Shown here in pieces: positions 17,576 to 25,362 of a stretch of 64,000 bases of DNA (position 1 is its first letter; each line of letters opens with the position of its first letter). The position numbers and the translations under genes were made by a program. Below the pieces are notes generated by a model. That model saw only the letters and a program-made list of their open reading frames with translations, did no database searches and was not told where the DNA came from. Source of the DNA: Muribaculaceae bacterium (lineage in GTDB: Bacteria; Bacteroidota; Bacteroidia; Bacteroidales; Muribaculaceae); the NCBI GenBank assembly GCA_022510385.1, contig JAFLTQ010000003.1:62001-126000 (forward strand). The letters are read 5' to 3'.

Positions 17576-18400
17576 TTAGAAAGTATATCCTACTCCTAAA
17601 AATATCTTGAGATTACACCGATAATATGCAGACGGTTCCTGAATATTCATCATATATTGAACTCCTGCCAGCATATTGATGTGTCCGATGTTCCATTGGC
17701 ATCCCACTTCAAAGGGGACACCTAAACAACCCGGGCTCTCTGTATCCCATTCAAATGAATTGTCATCCATTGAATAATTAGGATAATAACCTCCCGGATA
17801 ATATCCGCCGGGCCCTACAGGATATGCATAATCTAAATCATAACCGTTTAGACAGAAGCCAAATCCTGTGCCGGCAAAAAGCCTGACATTCTCTGTAAGA
17901 TTCCTTATGGCTCCAACTGTTCCTACAATTCCAACTTTCCCCTCTCTTTGTGAATTGGAAAAAGCAATAGGAATAGAAAGTCTACCATACACACCCCAAT
18001 TTTTCCAGTAAGAGCCACCCATTAAACCGAGGTCCATATTATCCTTAAAAGAATGACGTACGCTCATGATTCCCCCTGTGAGAGAAAAGAACCTGTGCCT
18101 TCCCACATCATTGGAAGTAGAAAGATAAACAATTGTATTTTCGGATTTCACTTTCACATTTTTTGGTTTATACCCTATGGCGGAAACACTTATGGTGGCT
18201 CCTTCATCCACAGAAATTGTGAAATTTCCGTCAACATCGGAAGAAGTTGTAATATCATTAGTCTGGTCTCGGATAATTGCTCCTACAATTGGAGTCTTTC
18301 CTTTTGAGGTTAAGACTGAACCATGAACCGTGATTTTAGCCTCTGCAAGAAATGGAATCACCAGAAGCAGTAGAAGTAATAAATAATTAAATTTCTTCAT
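17576..18400 (-). CDS. Outer-membrane beta-barrel protein with CarboxypepD_reg-like domain
   Basis: 274 residues. A signal peptide (MKKFNYLLLLLLLVIPFLAEA) is followed by a CarboxypepD_reg-like sandwich (about 22-95: VHGSVLTSKGKTPIVGAIIRD, then DVDGNFTISVDEGATISVSAIGY). The C-terminal part (about 100-274) is an alternating, aromatic, Gly-rich region ending in IFLGVGYTF, with the terminal Phe usual for outer-membrane barrels. A Gly/Pro/Tyr-rich loop (PVGPGGYYPGGYYPNYS) lies near residue 195-210. It is too short to be a TonB-dependent receptor. The function is unknown. A 23-bp tandem repeat lies just upstream of the start codon. Confidence 0.8.
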   Translation of the reverse strand: MKKFNYLLLLLLLVIPFLAEAKITVHGSVLTSKGKTPIVGAIIRDQTNDITTSSDVDGNFTISVDEGATISVSAIGYKPKNVKVKSENTIVYLSTSNDVGRHRFFSLTGGIMSVRHSFKDNMDLGLMGGSYWKNWGVYGRLSIPIAFSNSQREGKVGIVGTVGAIRNLTENVRLFAGTGFGFCLNGYDLDYAYPVGPGGYYPGGYYPNYSMDDNSFEWDTESPGCLGVPFEVGCQWNIGHINMLAGVQYMMNIQEPSAYYRCNLKIFLGVGYTF

Positions 18401-18409
18401 TATGTCAGT

Positions 18410-18456
18410 TTAGTTTATGATTGTTCTAAAGGTTAGTTTATGATTGTACTATAAGG
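18410..18456. repeat. Two-copy 23-bp tandem repeat upstream of the outer-membrane protein gene
   Basis: TTAGTTTATGATTGT recurs at 18410 and 18433, followed by TCTAAAGG and ACTATAAGG respectively. The repeat starts 10 bp before the start codon of the minus-strand gene at 18400, so it lies in its leader or promoter. It is followed by a short palindrome GGAATAATATTCC at 18455-18467. Confidence 0.7.
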
Positions 18457-18481
18457 AATAATATTCCCACCGAATCTACAA

Positions 18482-18590
18482 AGTATAGCCCCCACAGTGT
18501 TTCCACAGCAGGAGGCTATTGTCCCGGTCTTAATCAACGTATGTATTAAAGCCCTTTTATAGAACTATGAATGGCCGGGTTATATCTTTT
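18482..18590 (-). ncRNA. Conserved 3' element, copy 1: structured UTR ending in a GNRA-capped terminator hairpin
   Basis: Starting one base after the stop codon of the small gene 18592-18813, this ~109-nt stretch is repeated at 18961-19070; the 50 bases 18541-18590 are identical in both copies. On the minus strand CCCGG (18579-18575) can pair with CCGGG (18527-18523). A strong hairpin then follows: AUAGCCUCC (18519-18511) pairs with GGGGGCUAU (18493-18485), capped by GUG-GAAA-CAC (18506-18497), and ACTTT follows it. This looks like an intrinsic terminator preceded by a conserved folded segment. Whether it is only a 3' UTR or yields a separate small RNA cannot be told from sequence. Confidence 0.55.
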
Positions 18591-18591
18591 G

Positions 18592-18813
18592 TCAATTTCC
18601 AAAATTAGTTACGCCGGTTGTATCTTCAAAGAAACCGATAGAGAATATCCACCATAGCAATAAAGCTATCAGAACGAGAACTCCTAACCATAACCAAAGT
18701 TTATTTAGACTTCTTACGTGTTCTCTCTCTTTATCTTTTTCTTGCGCTTTCATAGAGTTTGCTATTAACTCTGAGTTATCTTTATGGTGATCATGTTTCT
18801 TTTCTCTTTCCAT
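18592..18813 (-). CDS. Small single-TM membrane protein, paralogue 1 (unknown function)
   Basis: 73 residues. The N-terminal half is highly charged and helical (MEREKKHDHHKDNSELI... KDKEREHVRSLNK), probably cytoplasmic. One membrane helix follows (LWLWLGVLVLIALLLWWIF, about 42-60), then a short acidic tail (FFEDTTGVTNFGN). It is homologous to the next gene at 19069-19281: shared MERE start, SMKAQEKDKEREH / SLEAEQKDKQREH, and NKLW-WLGV. Such proteins are often subunit-like regulators or stress proteins, but I do not recognise this family. Each copy has its own conserved upstream block and 3' element, so each is likely a separate transcript. Confidence 0.7.
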   Translation of the reverse strand: MEREKKHDHHKDNSELIANSMKAQEKDKEREHVRSLNKLWLWLGVLVLIALLLWWIFSIGFFEDTTGVTNFGN

Positions 18814-18826
18814 AACCTTAACCTTG

Positions 18827-18843
18827 TTTGATATTATAACATT
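18827..18843 (-). promoter_or_regulatory. Conserved upstream block of small-protein paralogue 1
   Basis: TGTTATAATATCAAA (minus strand) lies about 14 nt before the start codon and is repeated before the second paralogue at 19299-19316. It contains TATAAT, but not the TAnnTTTG form. Conservation in an otherwise diverged stretch suggests a promoter or leader function. Confidence 0.4.
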
Positions 18844-18960
18844 TCCTCAAAAGAATAGTTCATTAAATTTCTGATTTTTTAATCTTGTGTTTTCACTATC
18901 CTTCTTTTTGAAACTTTCTAAATATTAAAATTTATTGTTATCCCTATCATTATAATTAAA

Positions 18961-19070
18961 AGTATAGCCCCCATAGTGTCGCCACAACTGGAGGCTATTG
19001 TCCCGGTCTTTATTTTACGTATGTATTAAAGCCCTTTTATAGAACTATGAATGGCCGGGTTATATCTTTT
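18961..19070 (-). ncRNA. Conserved 3' element, copy 2: structured UTR ending in a GNRA-capped terminator hairpin
   Basis: This is the second copy of the element at 18482-18590. Its 5' end overlaps the stop codon of gene 19069-19281 and the 50 bases 19021-19070 match copy 1 exactly. The terminal hairpin pairs 18998-18990 with 18972-18964 and is capped by GUG-GCGA-CAC. The cap differs from copy 1 (GAAA) yet stays GNRA, and one pair in the stem changes from C-G to U-A. A T-run (ACTTTT) follows. The distal half is variable while the proximal 50 nt are invariant. Confidence 0.55.
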
Positions 19071-19281
19071 ACATATTGCCGGAGGCTTCAAAGAGGCCTA
19101 AACCGAAAATAAACCATATAAGAATCGCAACCAAAATCATCACTCCGAGCCATATCCAAAGTTTATTCATCCTGCGGGTATGTTCCCTTTGTTTATCCTT
19201 CTGTTCAGCTTCCAATGATCTTGCTATCATATCGGCATTATCCGGCTGATTTTCAAGATTGCGCTTGGCTTCTCTTTCCAT
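19069..19281 (-). CDS. Small single-TM membrane protein, paralogue 2 (unknown function)
   Basis: 70 residues with the same plan as its neighbour: charged N-terminal helix (MEREAKRNLENQPDNADMIA... DKQREHTRRMNK), one membrane helix (LWIWLGVMILVAILIWFIF, about 42-60) and a short tail (GLGLFEASGNM). Roughly half of the residues match paralogue 1, so the duplication is not recent, although the 3' element has stayed almost unchanged. An upstream block TGTTATAATATCAAA is also kept. No enzymatic motif is present. Confidence 0.7.
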   Translation of the reverse strand: MEREAKRNLENQPDNADMIARSLEAEQKDKQREHTRRMNKLWIWLGVMILVAILIWFIFGLGLFEASGNM

Positions 19282-19298
19282 AACCTTTCGATTTATTA

Positions 19299-19316
19299 TT
19301 TGATATTATAACATTT
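19299..19316 (-). promoter_or_regulatory. Conserved upstream block of small-protein paralogue 2
   Basis: Same TGTTATAATATCAAA block (minus strand) as at 18827-18843, about 18 nt before the start codon at 19281. The flanking bases differ between copies, so the block itself appears to be retained. Confidence 0.4.
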
Positions 19317-19426
19317 ATTTCTTTATGATGGTTTACAAAGATAATAGATTTTTTGAAAATATTAAAATTTTATTTCAAAAGGGTTCAATAGCTGTTTGGA
19401 AATATAAGAGTATCAGCTCTTTATTC

Positions 19427-20782
19427 TTATTTTGCATTTTTTGCTGCCGTCATTATAACTTCACTAACGGTGGGATGACAAAATATGATTTCAAGAATTT
19501 CCCGGTAGGTGATATTCCTATTCATCAAGTCGGCACATTGTTGGGTTAAGTCGGCCGCCTCCATACCCATGATATGGGCACCTATCAGCAATCCATCATC
19601 TTTTTTAAATATCAGCTTGCAGACTCCATCGGTTTCTCCCATTGCCATAGCCTTTCCATTGGCACGATAAAGGGAAGTGCCCACAAAGATTTCAAATCCG
19701 CGCGCTTTACATTCTTCCTCTGTCAGACCCACCATTCCACATTCCGGGGCTGTGAAAACTGCACTTGGAACCAAATCAAATCTTAGTTTATCGGCGACAC
19801 CATCGATTACATTAAGAGCTCTTTCTCCTTGTGTTGAAGCAACATGTGCAAGCATCATCCGGCCGTTGACATCGCCTATTGCATAAATGGCCGGAACATT
19901 TGTCTGCATGAAGTCGTCAACAGGTATTCCTTTTGGTGAATAGCTTATTCCGGCAGCATCCGGATTCAAGCCATCAATTCTCGGGGAACGACCAACTGCC
20001 ATCAATAAATCGCTTGACACAACTATTTCTTCTTTCCCCTTGAGTTCATAGACCACCTCTATCTCATAAAACTCATTTTGACGGATTTCTTTTGCCCGGG
20101 CTCCGGTAATGATTTTTATTCCCTTCTTTGTAAGAGACTGTTTTAAACGTTTTGAAATATCCGAATCAAACGTTGGCAAGATTTGCTTCATAAATTCTAT
20201 GACAGTCACTTTTGAGCCTAACTGATTGAAAATTGAGGCAAATTCCATACCTATGACTCCCCCACCGATGATGGTGAGATTTGCAGGAACATATTCAAGA
20301 TTCAAAATGGCTGTAGAATCCATCACACAGGGCAACTCGCTGCCGGGAATTGGAAGCTTCTTATTGACCGAACCTGTTGCTATGATGATATTATCTCCTG
20401 CATATTCAACACCTTCTGCTACTAATGTTTTGGCATTTTTAAAGGATGCCATGGCATTTACTACAGTAACTCCTGCCTGGGTTAACATTGTTTCCACTCC
20501 TTGGCGGAGGTTTGCAACCACTTCCTTTTTCCTTGCAATTATTTTATTATAATCAACTGAGAAAGTGAAATCATCAACCCCGAATTCTCCTGCGTTTTTG
20601 AATAGCGATACAATTTCAGCGTCTCGACACAAACACTTAGTGGGGATGCATCCTTCATTTAAGCAAGTACCTCCCAATCTGTCTCCATTGAATAGTATGA
20701 CTTTTTTACCCTTTCGGGCAGCTGAAATTGCTGTTTCATATCCTCCGGGTCCTGCTCCTATTATTAAAATGTCAGCTTTCAT
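19427..20782 (-). CDS. lpd: Dihydrolipoyl dehydrogenase (L-protein / E3)
   Basis: 451 residues. It reoxidises the dihydrolipoyl arm with NAD+. An FAD-binding GAGPGGYE (10-17), the redox disulfide GGTCLNEGCIPTKC (C40, C45), an NAD-binding GGGVIGMEFA and the C-terminal dimer interface with the catalytic His-Glu pair (HPTVSEV) are present. Its start overlaps the gcvPB stop as ATGA, so it is the last gene of the glycine cleavage unit and its natural partner here is GcvH; it may also serve 2-oxoacid dehydrogenases if any exist. Confidence 0.94.
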   Translation of the reverse strand: MKADILIIGAGPGGYETAISAARKGKKVILFNGDRLGGTCLNEGCIPTKCLCRDAEIVSLFKNAGEFGVDDFTFSVDYNKIIARKKEVVANLRQGVETMLTQAGVTVVNAMASFKNAKTLVAEGVEYAGDNIIIATGSVNKKLPIPGSELPCVMDSTAILNLEYVPANLTIIGGGVIGMEFASIFNQLGSKVTVIEFMKQILPTFDSDISKRLKQSLTKKGIKIITGARAKEIRQNEFYEIEVVYELKGKEEIVVSSDLLMAVGRSPRIDGLNPDAAGISYSPKGIPVDDFMQTNVPAIYAIGDVNGRMMLAHVASTQGERALNVIDGVADKLRFDLVPSAVFTAPECGMVGLTEEECKARGFEIFVGTSLYRANGKAMAMGETDGVCKLIFKKDDGLLIGAHIMGMEAADLTQQCADLMNRNITYREILEIIFCHPTVSEVIMTAAKNAK

Positions 20783-22257
20783 ACCTCTGTCAAATCTTTA
20801 TATTTAAGAATAGGATTTTTAGCAGCAGTCGTTTCATCAAGCTTCCTTACGATGGTATTTACAGGAGCATCTTTAACTACCTCCGGCATTTCTCGAGCCT
20901 CCTCCGCAATTTTATGCATCACCTCAATGAAACGATCAAGGGTGTCTTTACTTTCCGTTTCAGTCGGTTCTATCATCATTGATTCATGAAACAAGAGAGG
21001 GAAATAGATTGTAGGTGCATGAAATCCATAGTCAAGAAGACGTTTAGCTACATTCAGAGTAGTTACGCCGGTTGATTTATCTTTCAGACCATCAAAAACA
21101 AATTCATGCTTGCACACTCCCTCAATTGGCAATAGGAAATCATCCTTGAGGCTTTCTTTAATATAATTTGCGTTAAGAGTGGACAACGGGCCCACATTTT
21201 TAATATTTTCTTTGCCAAGAGAAAGGATATAAGCATAAGCCCGCATCATGACTCCGAAATTCCCCATAAAACTTGAGATATTCCCAAGAGTATCTTTGTT
21301 GTCGGAAAGAATATGGAACTTGTCGTTTTCATCTTTTACAACTCTCGGGTTTGGCAAATGTTTTGTGAGATGACTTGCCACGCCTACAGGTCCCGAACCG
21401 GGTCCTCCACCACCGTGAGGGGTTGAGAAGGTTTTGTGGAGATTGATATGCATAATGTCGAACCCCATATCTCCGGGACGCACTTTCCCGAGAAGTGGAT
21501 TTAAATTTGCTCCATCATAATAGAGAAGTCCTCCTGCATCATGCACCAACTTTGCTATTTCTACAATTTCAGTTTCAAACATTCCGAGAGTATTCGGATT
21601 TGTCATCATAATACCTGCTACCGTATCATCAAGCAAGGGCTTAAGATCTTCAACATCAATTGAGCCGTTAGGTTTGGATTTAACCTCAACCACTTCAAAA
21701 CCGGCTACCATAGCAGATGCAGGATTGGTTCCGTGGGCAGAATCCGGCACTATAACTTTCGTACGTTTGAAATCACCCCTTGATTCATGATATTTCTTCA
21801 TCACAAGAAGGCCCGTCAACTCTCCATGTGCGCCTGCATATGGATTCAATGTGAATTCTTCCAAACCTGCTATCTCAGAAAGCATCTTCTGTAGATTCCA
21901 ATAGAGTTCCAACGCTCCTTGAACACTATTTTCATCCTGAAGAGGATGGAGTGACGTAAATTCCGGAAGCGAACATAACTCCTCATTTATTTTGGGATTA
22001 TATTTCATTGTGCAGCTTCCTAAAGGATAGAAGCCCGTGTCTACTCCAAAATTTTTATTGGAAAGGTTTGTGTAATGTCTGACAACATCCAACTCATTGA
22101 CCTCCGGGAGATCAGCTTCTTGTTTCCTCAAAAGATCAGATGGGATATCCTTAAAACCATCTGTGTGATAATTATCGGATGGCAAAGAGTAACCTTTACG
22201 TCCCGGTGCCGACAGCTCAAATATTATTTTATCGTAGTTAACCATATCAAACTTCAA
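20779..22257 (-). CDS. gcvPB: Glycine dehydrogenase (decarboxylating) subunit 2, P-protein beta half
   Basis: 492 residues. With GcvPA it forms the PLP-dependent P-protein that decarboxylates glycine and loads aminomethyl onto lipoyl-GcvH. The PLP Lys is K275 in HINLHKTFSTPHGGGGPG, and a glycine-rich loop follows. The GSCTMKYNPK and AHGTNPASA motifs are also present. A start at the fifth codon (MVNYDKIIFELS) is equally possible. It overlaps gcvPA by 11 bp and lpd by 4 bp, consistent with one translation-coupled unit. Split P-protein is usual in many bacteria but differs from the fused form of some Bacteroidetes. Confidence 0.94.
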   Translation of the reverse strand: MKFDMVNYDKIIFELSAPGRKGYSLPSDNYHTDGFKDIPSDLLRKQEADLPEVNELDVVRHYTNLSNKNFGVDTGFYPLGSCTMKYNPKINEELCSLPEFTSLHPLQDENSVQGALELYWNLQKMLSEIAGLEEFTLNPYAGAHGELTGLLVMKKYHESRGDFKRTKVIVPDSAHGTNPASAMVAGFEVVEVKSKPNGSIDVEDLKPLLDDTVAGIMMTNPNTLGMFETEIVEIAKLVHDAGGLLYYDGANLNPLLGKVRPGDMGFDIMHINLHKTFSTPHGGGGPGSGPVGVASHLTKHLPNPRVVKDENDKFHILSDNKDTLGNISSFMGNFGVMMRAYAYILSLGKENIKNVGPLSTLNANYIKESLKDDFLLPIEGVCKHEFVFDGLKDKSTGVTTLNVAKRLLDYGFHAPTIYFPLLFHESMMIEPTETESKDTLDRFIEVMHKIAEEAREMPEVVKDAPVNTIVRKLDETTAAKNPILKYKDLTEV

Positions 22258-23569
22258 GCATTAATTCAATCAATTTATCTATCTCTTCTTTTGATCTTTT
22301 CTCTGTGACGGCAAAAGCAACATTCCCGTTTTCGAGAACTATTCCTCCCATAATCCCGTGGCTCATAAGAGCTTTATTGACTTTTTCCATATTGAGATCG
22401 GTAGAAACTACAAACTCTTTTAAGAAAGGCTTATCATACACAGGATGGAATTTTCCGGTTTCTATAAGTTTATTGTAAAGATAATGAGCCCCGTCGCAAG
22501 ATAATTTATTCACCTCTTTTAGACCTTCGCGCCCCATCAGAGAGAGATAGACAGTAGCATAGAGCGCCATAAGGCTCTGGTTAGAACAAATATTACTTGT
22601 AGCCTTCTCGCGACGGATGTGTTGCTCTCGAGCTTGTAATGTCAAGACAAATCCTCTCTTGCCGTCAATATCCTTTGTGGCCCCTACGACACGTCCGGGC
22701 ATTTTTCTCAACATAGATTTGTTACATGAGATATAACCTAAATAGGGACCGCCGAAAGATAATGGCATTCCCAACGACTGACCGTCTCCACATGCTACAT
22801 CTGCTCCCCATTCAGCCGGTGATCTCAAAACAGCCAAAGTTGAGGGATCAGCGTATATCCCAAACAAACTTTTGTTCTCATGAACTTTATCGGCGACACC
22901 TGTAAAATCTTCAATTATTCCGTATTTATTAGGAGTAGGAAGAATCACTCCGGCCACATCGTTTTTCGCGAGTTCGCTATAAATTGATTCCAAGTCTGTG
23001 ACTCCATCTTTTTCGGGGACTATAGTGACTTTCACACCATGATATTTGGCATAAGTCTCGATAACCTTCCTCACATTGTCAAGAAGAGTTGAAGAGATGA
23101 GCACCCTATCTTTCTTTTTGGAAGATGCCACCATCATGAACATTACTTCAGCAGCAGCTGTCGCTCCATCATACATTGAAGCATTTGTGGCATCCAACCC
23201 GGTCAACTCTGATATCATACTTTGATATTCAAAGATATATTGCAGAGTCCCTTGCGAAATCTCCGGTTGATAGGGAGTATAAGCAGTATAAAATTCGCTG
23301 CGAGACAGGAGATGAGAAATCACAGAGGGTGAATAGTGATCATAGACTCCCATTCCTCCGAATATAATCATCGGGCTATTTTTAGAACCCAACTCCTTAA
23401 AATGTTTCCTTAATTCAATTTCACTCATGGCGGAAGGGAGATTGTAGTCTCTCTTTAGAATCACCTCCCCGGGCACATCGCTATATAAATCTGACAATGA
23501 AGAGACTCCTATCTTTTCCATCATCAGCCTGATATCCTCTTCTGAATGAGGCATATATTTATGAGCCAT
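22247..23569 (-). CDS. gcvPA: Glycine dehydrogenase (decarboxylating) subunit 1, P-protein alpha half
   Basis: 440 residues. It is the partner of GcvPB in the heterotetrameric P-protein. Family hallmarks include the start MAHKYMPHSEEDIRLMMEKIGV, the YTPYQPEISQGTLQ motif, the SMYDGATAAAE motif and the ICSNQSLMAL segment. It lacks the PLP lysine, as expected for this half. A terminator-like hairpin lies between it and gcvH upstream (23597-23639), so its level relative to gcvT-gcvH may be set by partial readthrough. Confidence 0.94.
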   Translation of the reverse strand: MAHKYMPHSEEDIRLMMEKIGVSSLSDLYSDVPGEVILKRDYNLPSAMSEIELRKHFKELGSKNSPMIIFGGMGVYDHYSPSVISHLLSRSEFYTAYTPYQPEISQGTLQYIFEYQSMISELTGLDATNASMYDGATAAAEVMFMMVASSKKKDRVLISSTLLDNVRKVIETYAKYHGVKVTIVPEKDGVTDLESIYSELAKNDVAGVILPTPNKYGIIEDFTGVADKVHENKSLFGIYADPSTLAVLRSPAEWGADVACGDGQSLGMPLSFGGPYLGYISCNKSMLRKMPGRVVGATKDIDGKRGFVLTLQAREQHIRREKATSNICSNQSLMALYATVYLSLMGREGLKEVNKLSCDGAHYLYNKLIETGKFHPVYDKPFLKEFVVSTDLNMEKVNKALMSHGIMGGIVLENGNVAFAVTEKRSKEEIDKLIELMLEV

Positions 23570-23596
23570 ATTATCTTGAAAATAAATTTTTATTAT

Positions 23597-23639
23597 AAAA
23601 GAAAAATAGGCGTGTGAAGCTTGAAATCAACACCACGCC
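23597..23639 (-). terminator. Intrinsic terminator or attenuator between gcvH and gcvPA
   Basis: GGCGTG (23609-23614) and CACGCC (23634-23639) form a GC stem; on the minus strand it is followed by TATTTTTCTTTT. It lies inside the gcv cluster, 28 bp beyond the gcvH stop and 40 bp before the gcvPA start. It could end a gcvT-gcvH transcript or reduce readthrough into gcvPA-gcvPB-lpd. Confidence 0.65.
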
Positions 23640-23667
23640 CTTTCCTGTCATTTAATTTTTTGGAAGA

Positions 23668-24048
23668 TTAATTTTCTGTAAATTTATTGTATGCCTCTGC
23701 ATCCATCAAATTGTCGAGCTCTGAGGGATCTGAGATTTTAACCTTTATAATCCAGTTGTTGTAAGGGTCTTCGTTAAGAAGTTCGGGTTTCTCCTCAAGT
23801 TCCTGGTTTGCTTCAATAACTTCACCGCTGACCGGAGAAATAAGATCGCTTGCTGCCTTCACTGATTCAACTGCTCCAAAATCATCTCCCTGAGTCACTT
23901 CATCACCCTCTTCAGGCATATCCACATATACTATATTCCCGAGAGCATGTTGCGCGTAGTCAGAAATTCCGATAGTTGCTACGTCGCCTTCCAATTTCAC
24001 CCACTCATGGGAATCGGCATATTTTCTGTCGTTTAATACTTTGCTCAT
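23668..24048 (-). CDS. gcvH: Glycine cleavage system H protein
   Basis: 126 residues. It is the lipoylated carrier that shuttles the aminomethyl group between P- and T-proteins. The lipoylation Lys is K64 in VESVKAASDL, with the preceding Glu-Ser-Val of the family. The acidic surface and the EANQELEEKPELLNEDPY segment are typical, and the length is normal. It follows gcvT by 30 bp. Confidence 0.96.
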   Translation of the reverse strand: MSKVLNDRKYADSHEWVKLEGDVATIGISDYAQHALGNIVYVDMPEEGDEVTQGDDFGAVESVKAASDLISPVSGEVIEANQELEEKPELLNEDPYNNWIIKVKISDPSELDNLMDAEAYNKFTEN

Positions 24049-24078
24049 GATGTTGTATAATCGTTAACTATTATTCTT

Positions 24079-25173
24079 TTATTTCTTGTAATTTTTCTCG
24101 TAGAACCGTTTTTTTACCACTGTAGCCGGGAAGCTCTTTTTTCTAATTCTCACCTCCACTCTTGTTCCAAGTTTATCGTAGGGCTTATCAATCATTGCCA
24201 TAGCCACGCTTTTCCCGGTTGAAATCGAGCGATATCCAGTGGTCACCTCTCCTATTTTTTTACCATCCACTTCTACCGGATATCCATGCCGGGGGATAGC
24301 ATTGTCATCAAGTTCCAATCCCACTATTCTTCTGGAAACGCCCTCCTCTTTCTGTTTCTTTAATGCCTCTTTTCCTATAAACTCAGGTTTATCCAATTTC
24401 ACAAACATGCTCAGGCTTGCTTCTATCGGAGATATTTCAGCAGAAAGTTCATCACCATAAAGCGGCAATCCGACCTCAAAGCGGAGAGTATCTCGGCAGC
24501 CAAGTCCACATGGTTGCACTCCGGCTTCCATCAGTTTATCCCACACATCTTGAATATAGCTGTGGCTTCCATAAATTTCAAAGCCATCCTCACCGGTATA
24601 CCCTGTGCGGCTCACTATCACTTCTTCATCTCCGGAGGTAAAAACCTTGAAATTATAGAATGGAATATCTTTCACTTCCAATCCGAGCACTTTCTCTACA
24701 ATCTCTTCAGCCTTTGGCCCTTGTATGGCAACTTCACCGTAATAATCGCTCTGATTTTCAATTTTTACATCAAACCCGACCGAATTACTCTTTATCCAAT
24801 CAACATCTTTCTGAATATTAGAGGCATTTATTACGAGAAAATACTCTTCATCATTCACTTTATAAACCAAGAGATCATCTACAGTGCCTCCATTTTCGTA
24901 GCACATCATCCCGTAAAAAATTTGCCCGTCGGGAGCCCCTTTTACGTCATTTACAAAAATGTGGTTCACAAATTTAAATGCATCGGGACCGGAAACTCTG
25001 ACTTCTCCCATGTGACTGACATCAAAGACACCCACATTTTGTCTCACAGCATTATGTTCTTCTGTGATTCCGGAGTATTGAATAGGCATGTCAAACCCTC
25101 CGAATGGAGACATCAATGCACCCAAAGCAACATGGCGGTCGTGAAGACAGGTATTTATTAGATTTTCTCCCAT
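24079..25173 (-). CDS. gcvT: Aminomethyltransferase (glycine cleavage T protein)
   Basis: 364 residues. It transfers the methylene group from aminomethyl-H protein to tetrahydrofolate, releasing ammonia. The folate-binding fold is visible in VGVFDVSHMGEVRVSG, the SRTGYTGEDGFEIY motif, GLGCRDTLRFEVGLPLYGDEL and the C-terminal barrel (KIGEVTTGYRS). It is the first gene of the gcv cluster and provides methylene-THF for FolD and the purine formyl-transfer steps encoded at the other end of the window. A -7 element lies about 60 nt upstream; no glycine riboswitch was recognised. Confidence 0.95.
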   Translation of the reverse strand: MGENLINTCLHDRHVALGALMSPFGGFDMPIQYSGITEEHNAVRQNVGVFDVSHMGEVRVSGPDAFKFVNHIFVNDVKGAPDGQIFYGMMCYENGGTVDDLLVYKVNDEEYFLVINASNIQKDVDWIKSNSVGFDVKIENQSDYYGEVAIQGPKAEEIVEKVLGLEVKDIPFYNFKVFTSGDEEVIVSRTGYTGEDGFEIYGSHSYIQDVWDKLMEAGVQPCGLGCRDTLRFEVGLPLYGDELSAEISPIEASLSMFVKLDKPEFIGKEALKKQKEEGVSRRIVGLELDDNAIPRHGYPVEVDGKKIGEVTTGYRSISTGKSVAMAMIDKPYDKLGTRVEVRIRKKSFPATVVKKRFYEKNYKK

Positions 25174-25234
25174 GGTTTACGTAATCCTATTTTAATTTTC
25201 TTAGTTAGATATAGTTCTATTCAGTATTATTGTT

Positions 25235-25242
25235 CAAAATTA
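25235..25242 (-). promoter_or_regulatory. Putative -7 promoter element of gcvT (TAATTTTG)
   Basis: TAATTTTG on the minus strand matches TAnnTTTG, about 61 bp before the gcvT start, leaving a leader of about 55 nt. The gap 25174-25362 holds only divergent promoter sequence for gcvT and def. Confidence 0.5.
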
Positions 25243-25325
25243 GAGAAAAGAGAGAAGGTTTGCAAATTATTCATTCATAATTGTCGGATATTTGCAGGAT
25301 ATTTTATTATGTTTAAAAAAGTGTC

Positions 25326-25333
25326 TAATTTTG
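25326..25333 (+). promoter_or_regulatory. Putative -7 promoter element of def (TAATTTTG)
   Basis: TAATTTTG on the plus strand, 29 bp before the def start codon, gives a leader of about 22 nt. No clear -33 TTTG lies at 19-21 bp. Confidence 0.5.
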
Positions 25334-25362
25334 TAGAAATTTAGAGCCCTTATATTTGATAT

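Noticed and set aside
24514..25161. 215-residue plus-strand open frame inside gcvT
   Set aside because: Antisense to a well-conserved gene, with no recognisable domain; it is a by-product of codon use.
25174..25362. Possible glycine riboswitch upstream of gcvT
   Set aside because: The ~60-nt leader is too short and AT-rich, with none of the conserved aptamer segments.
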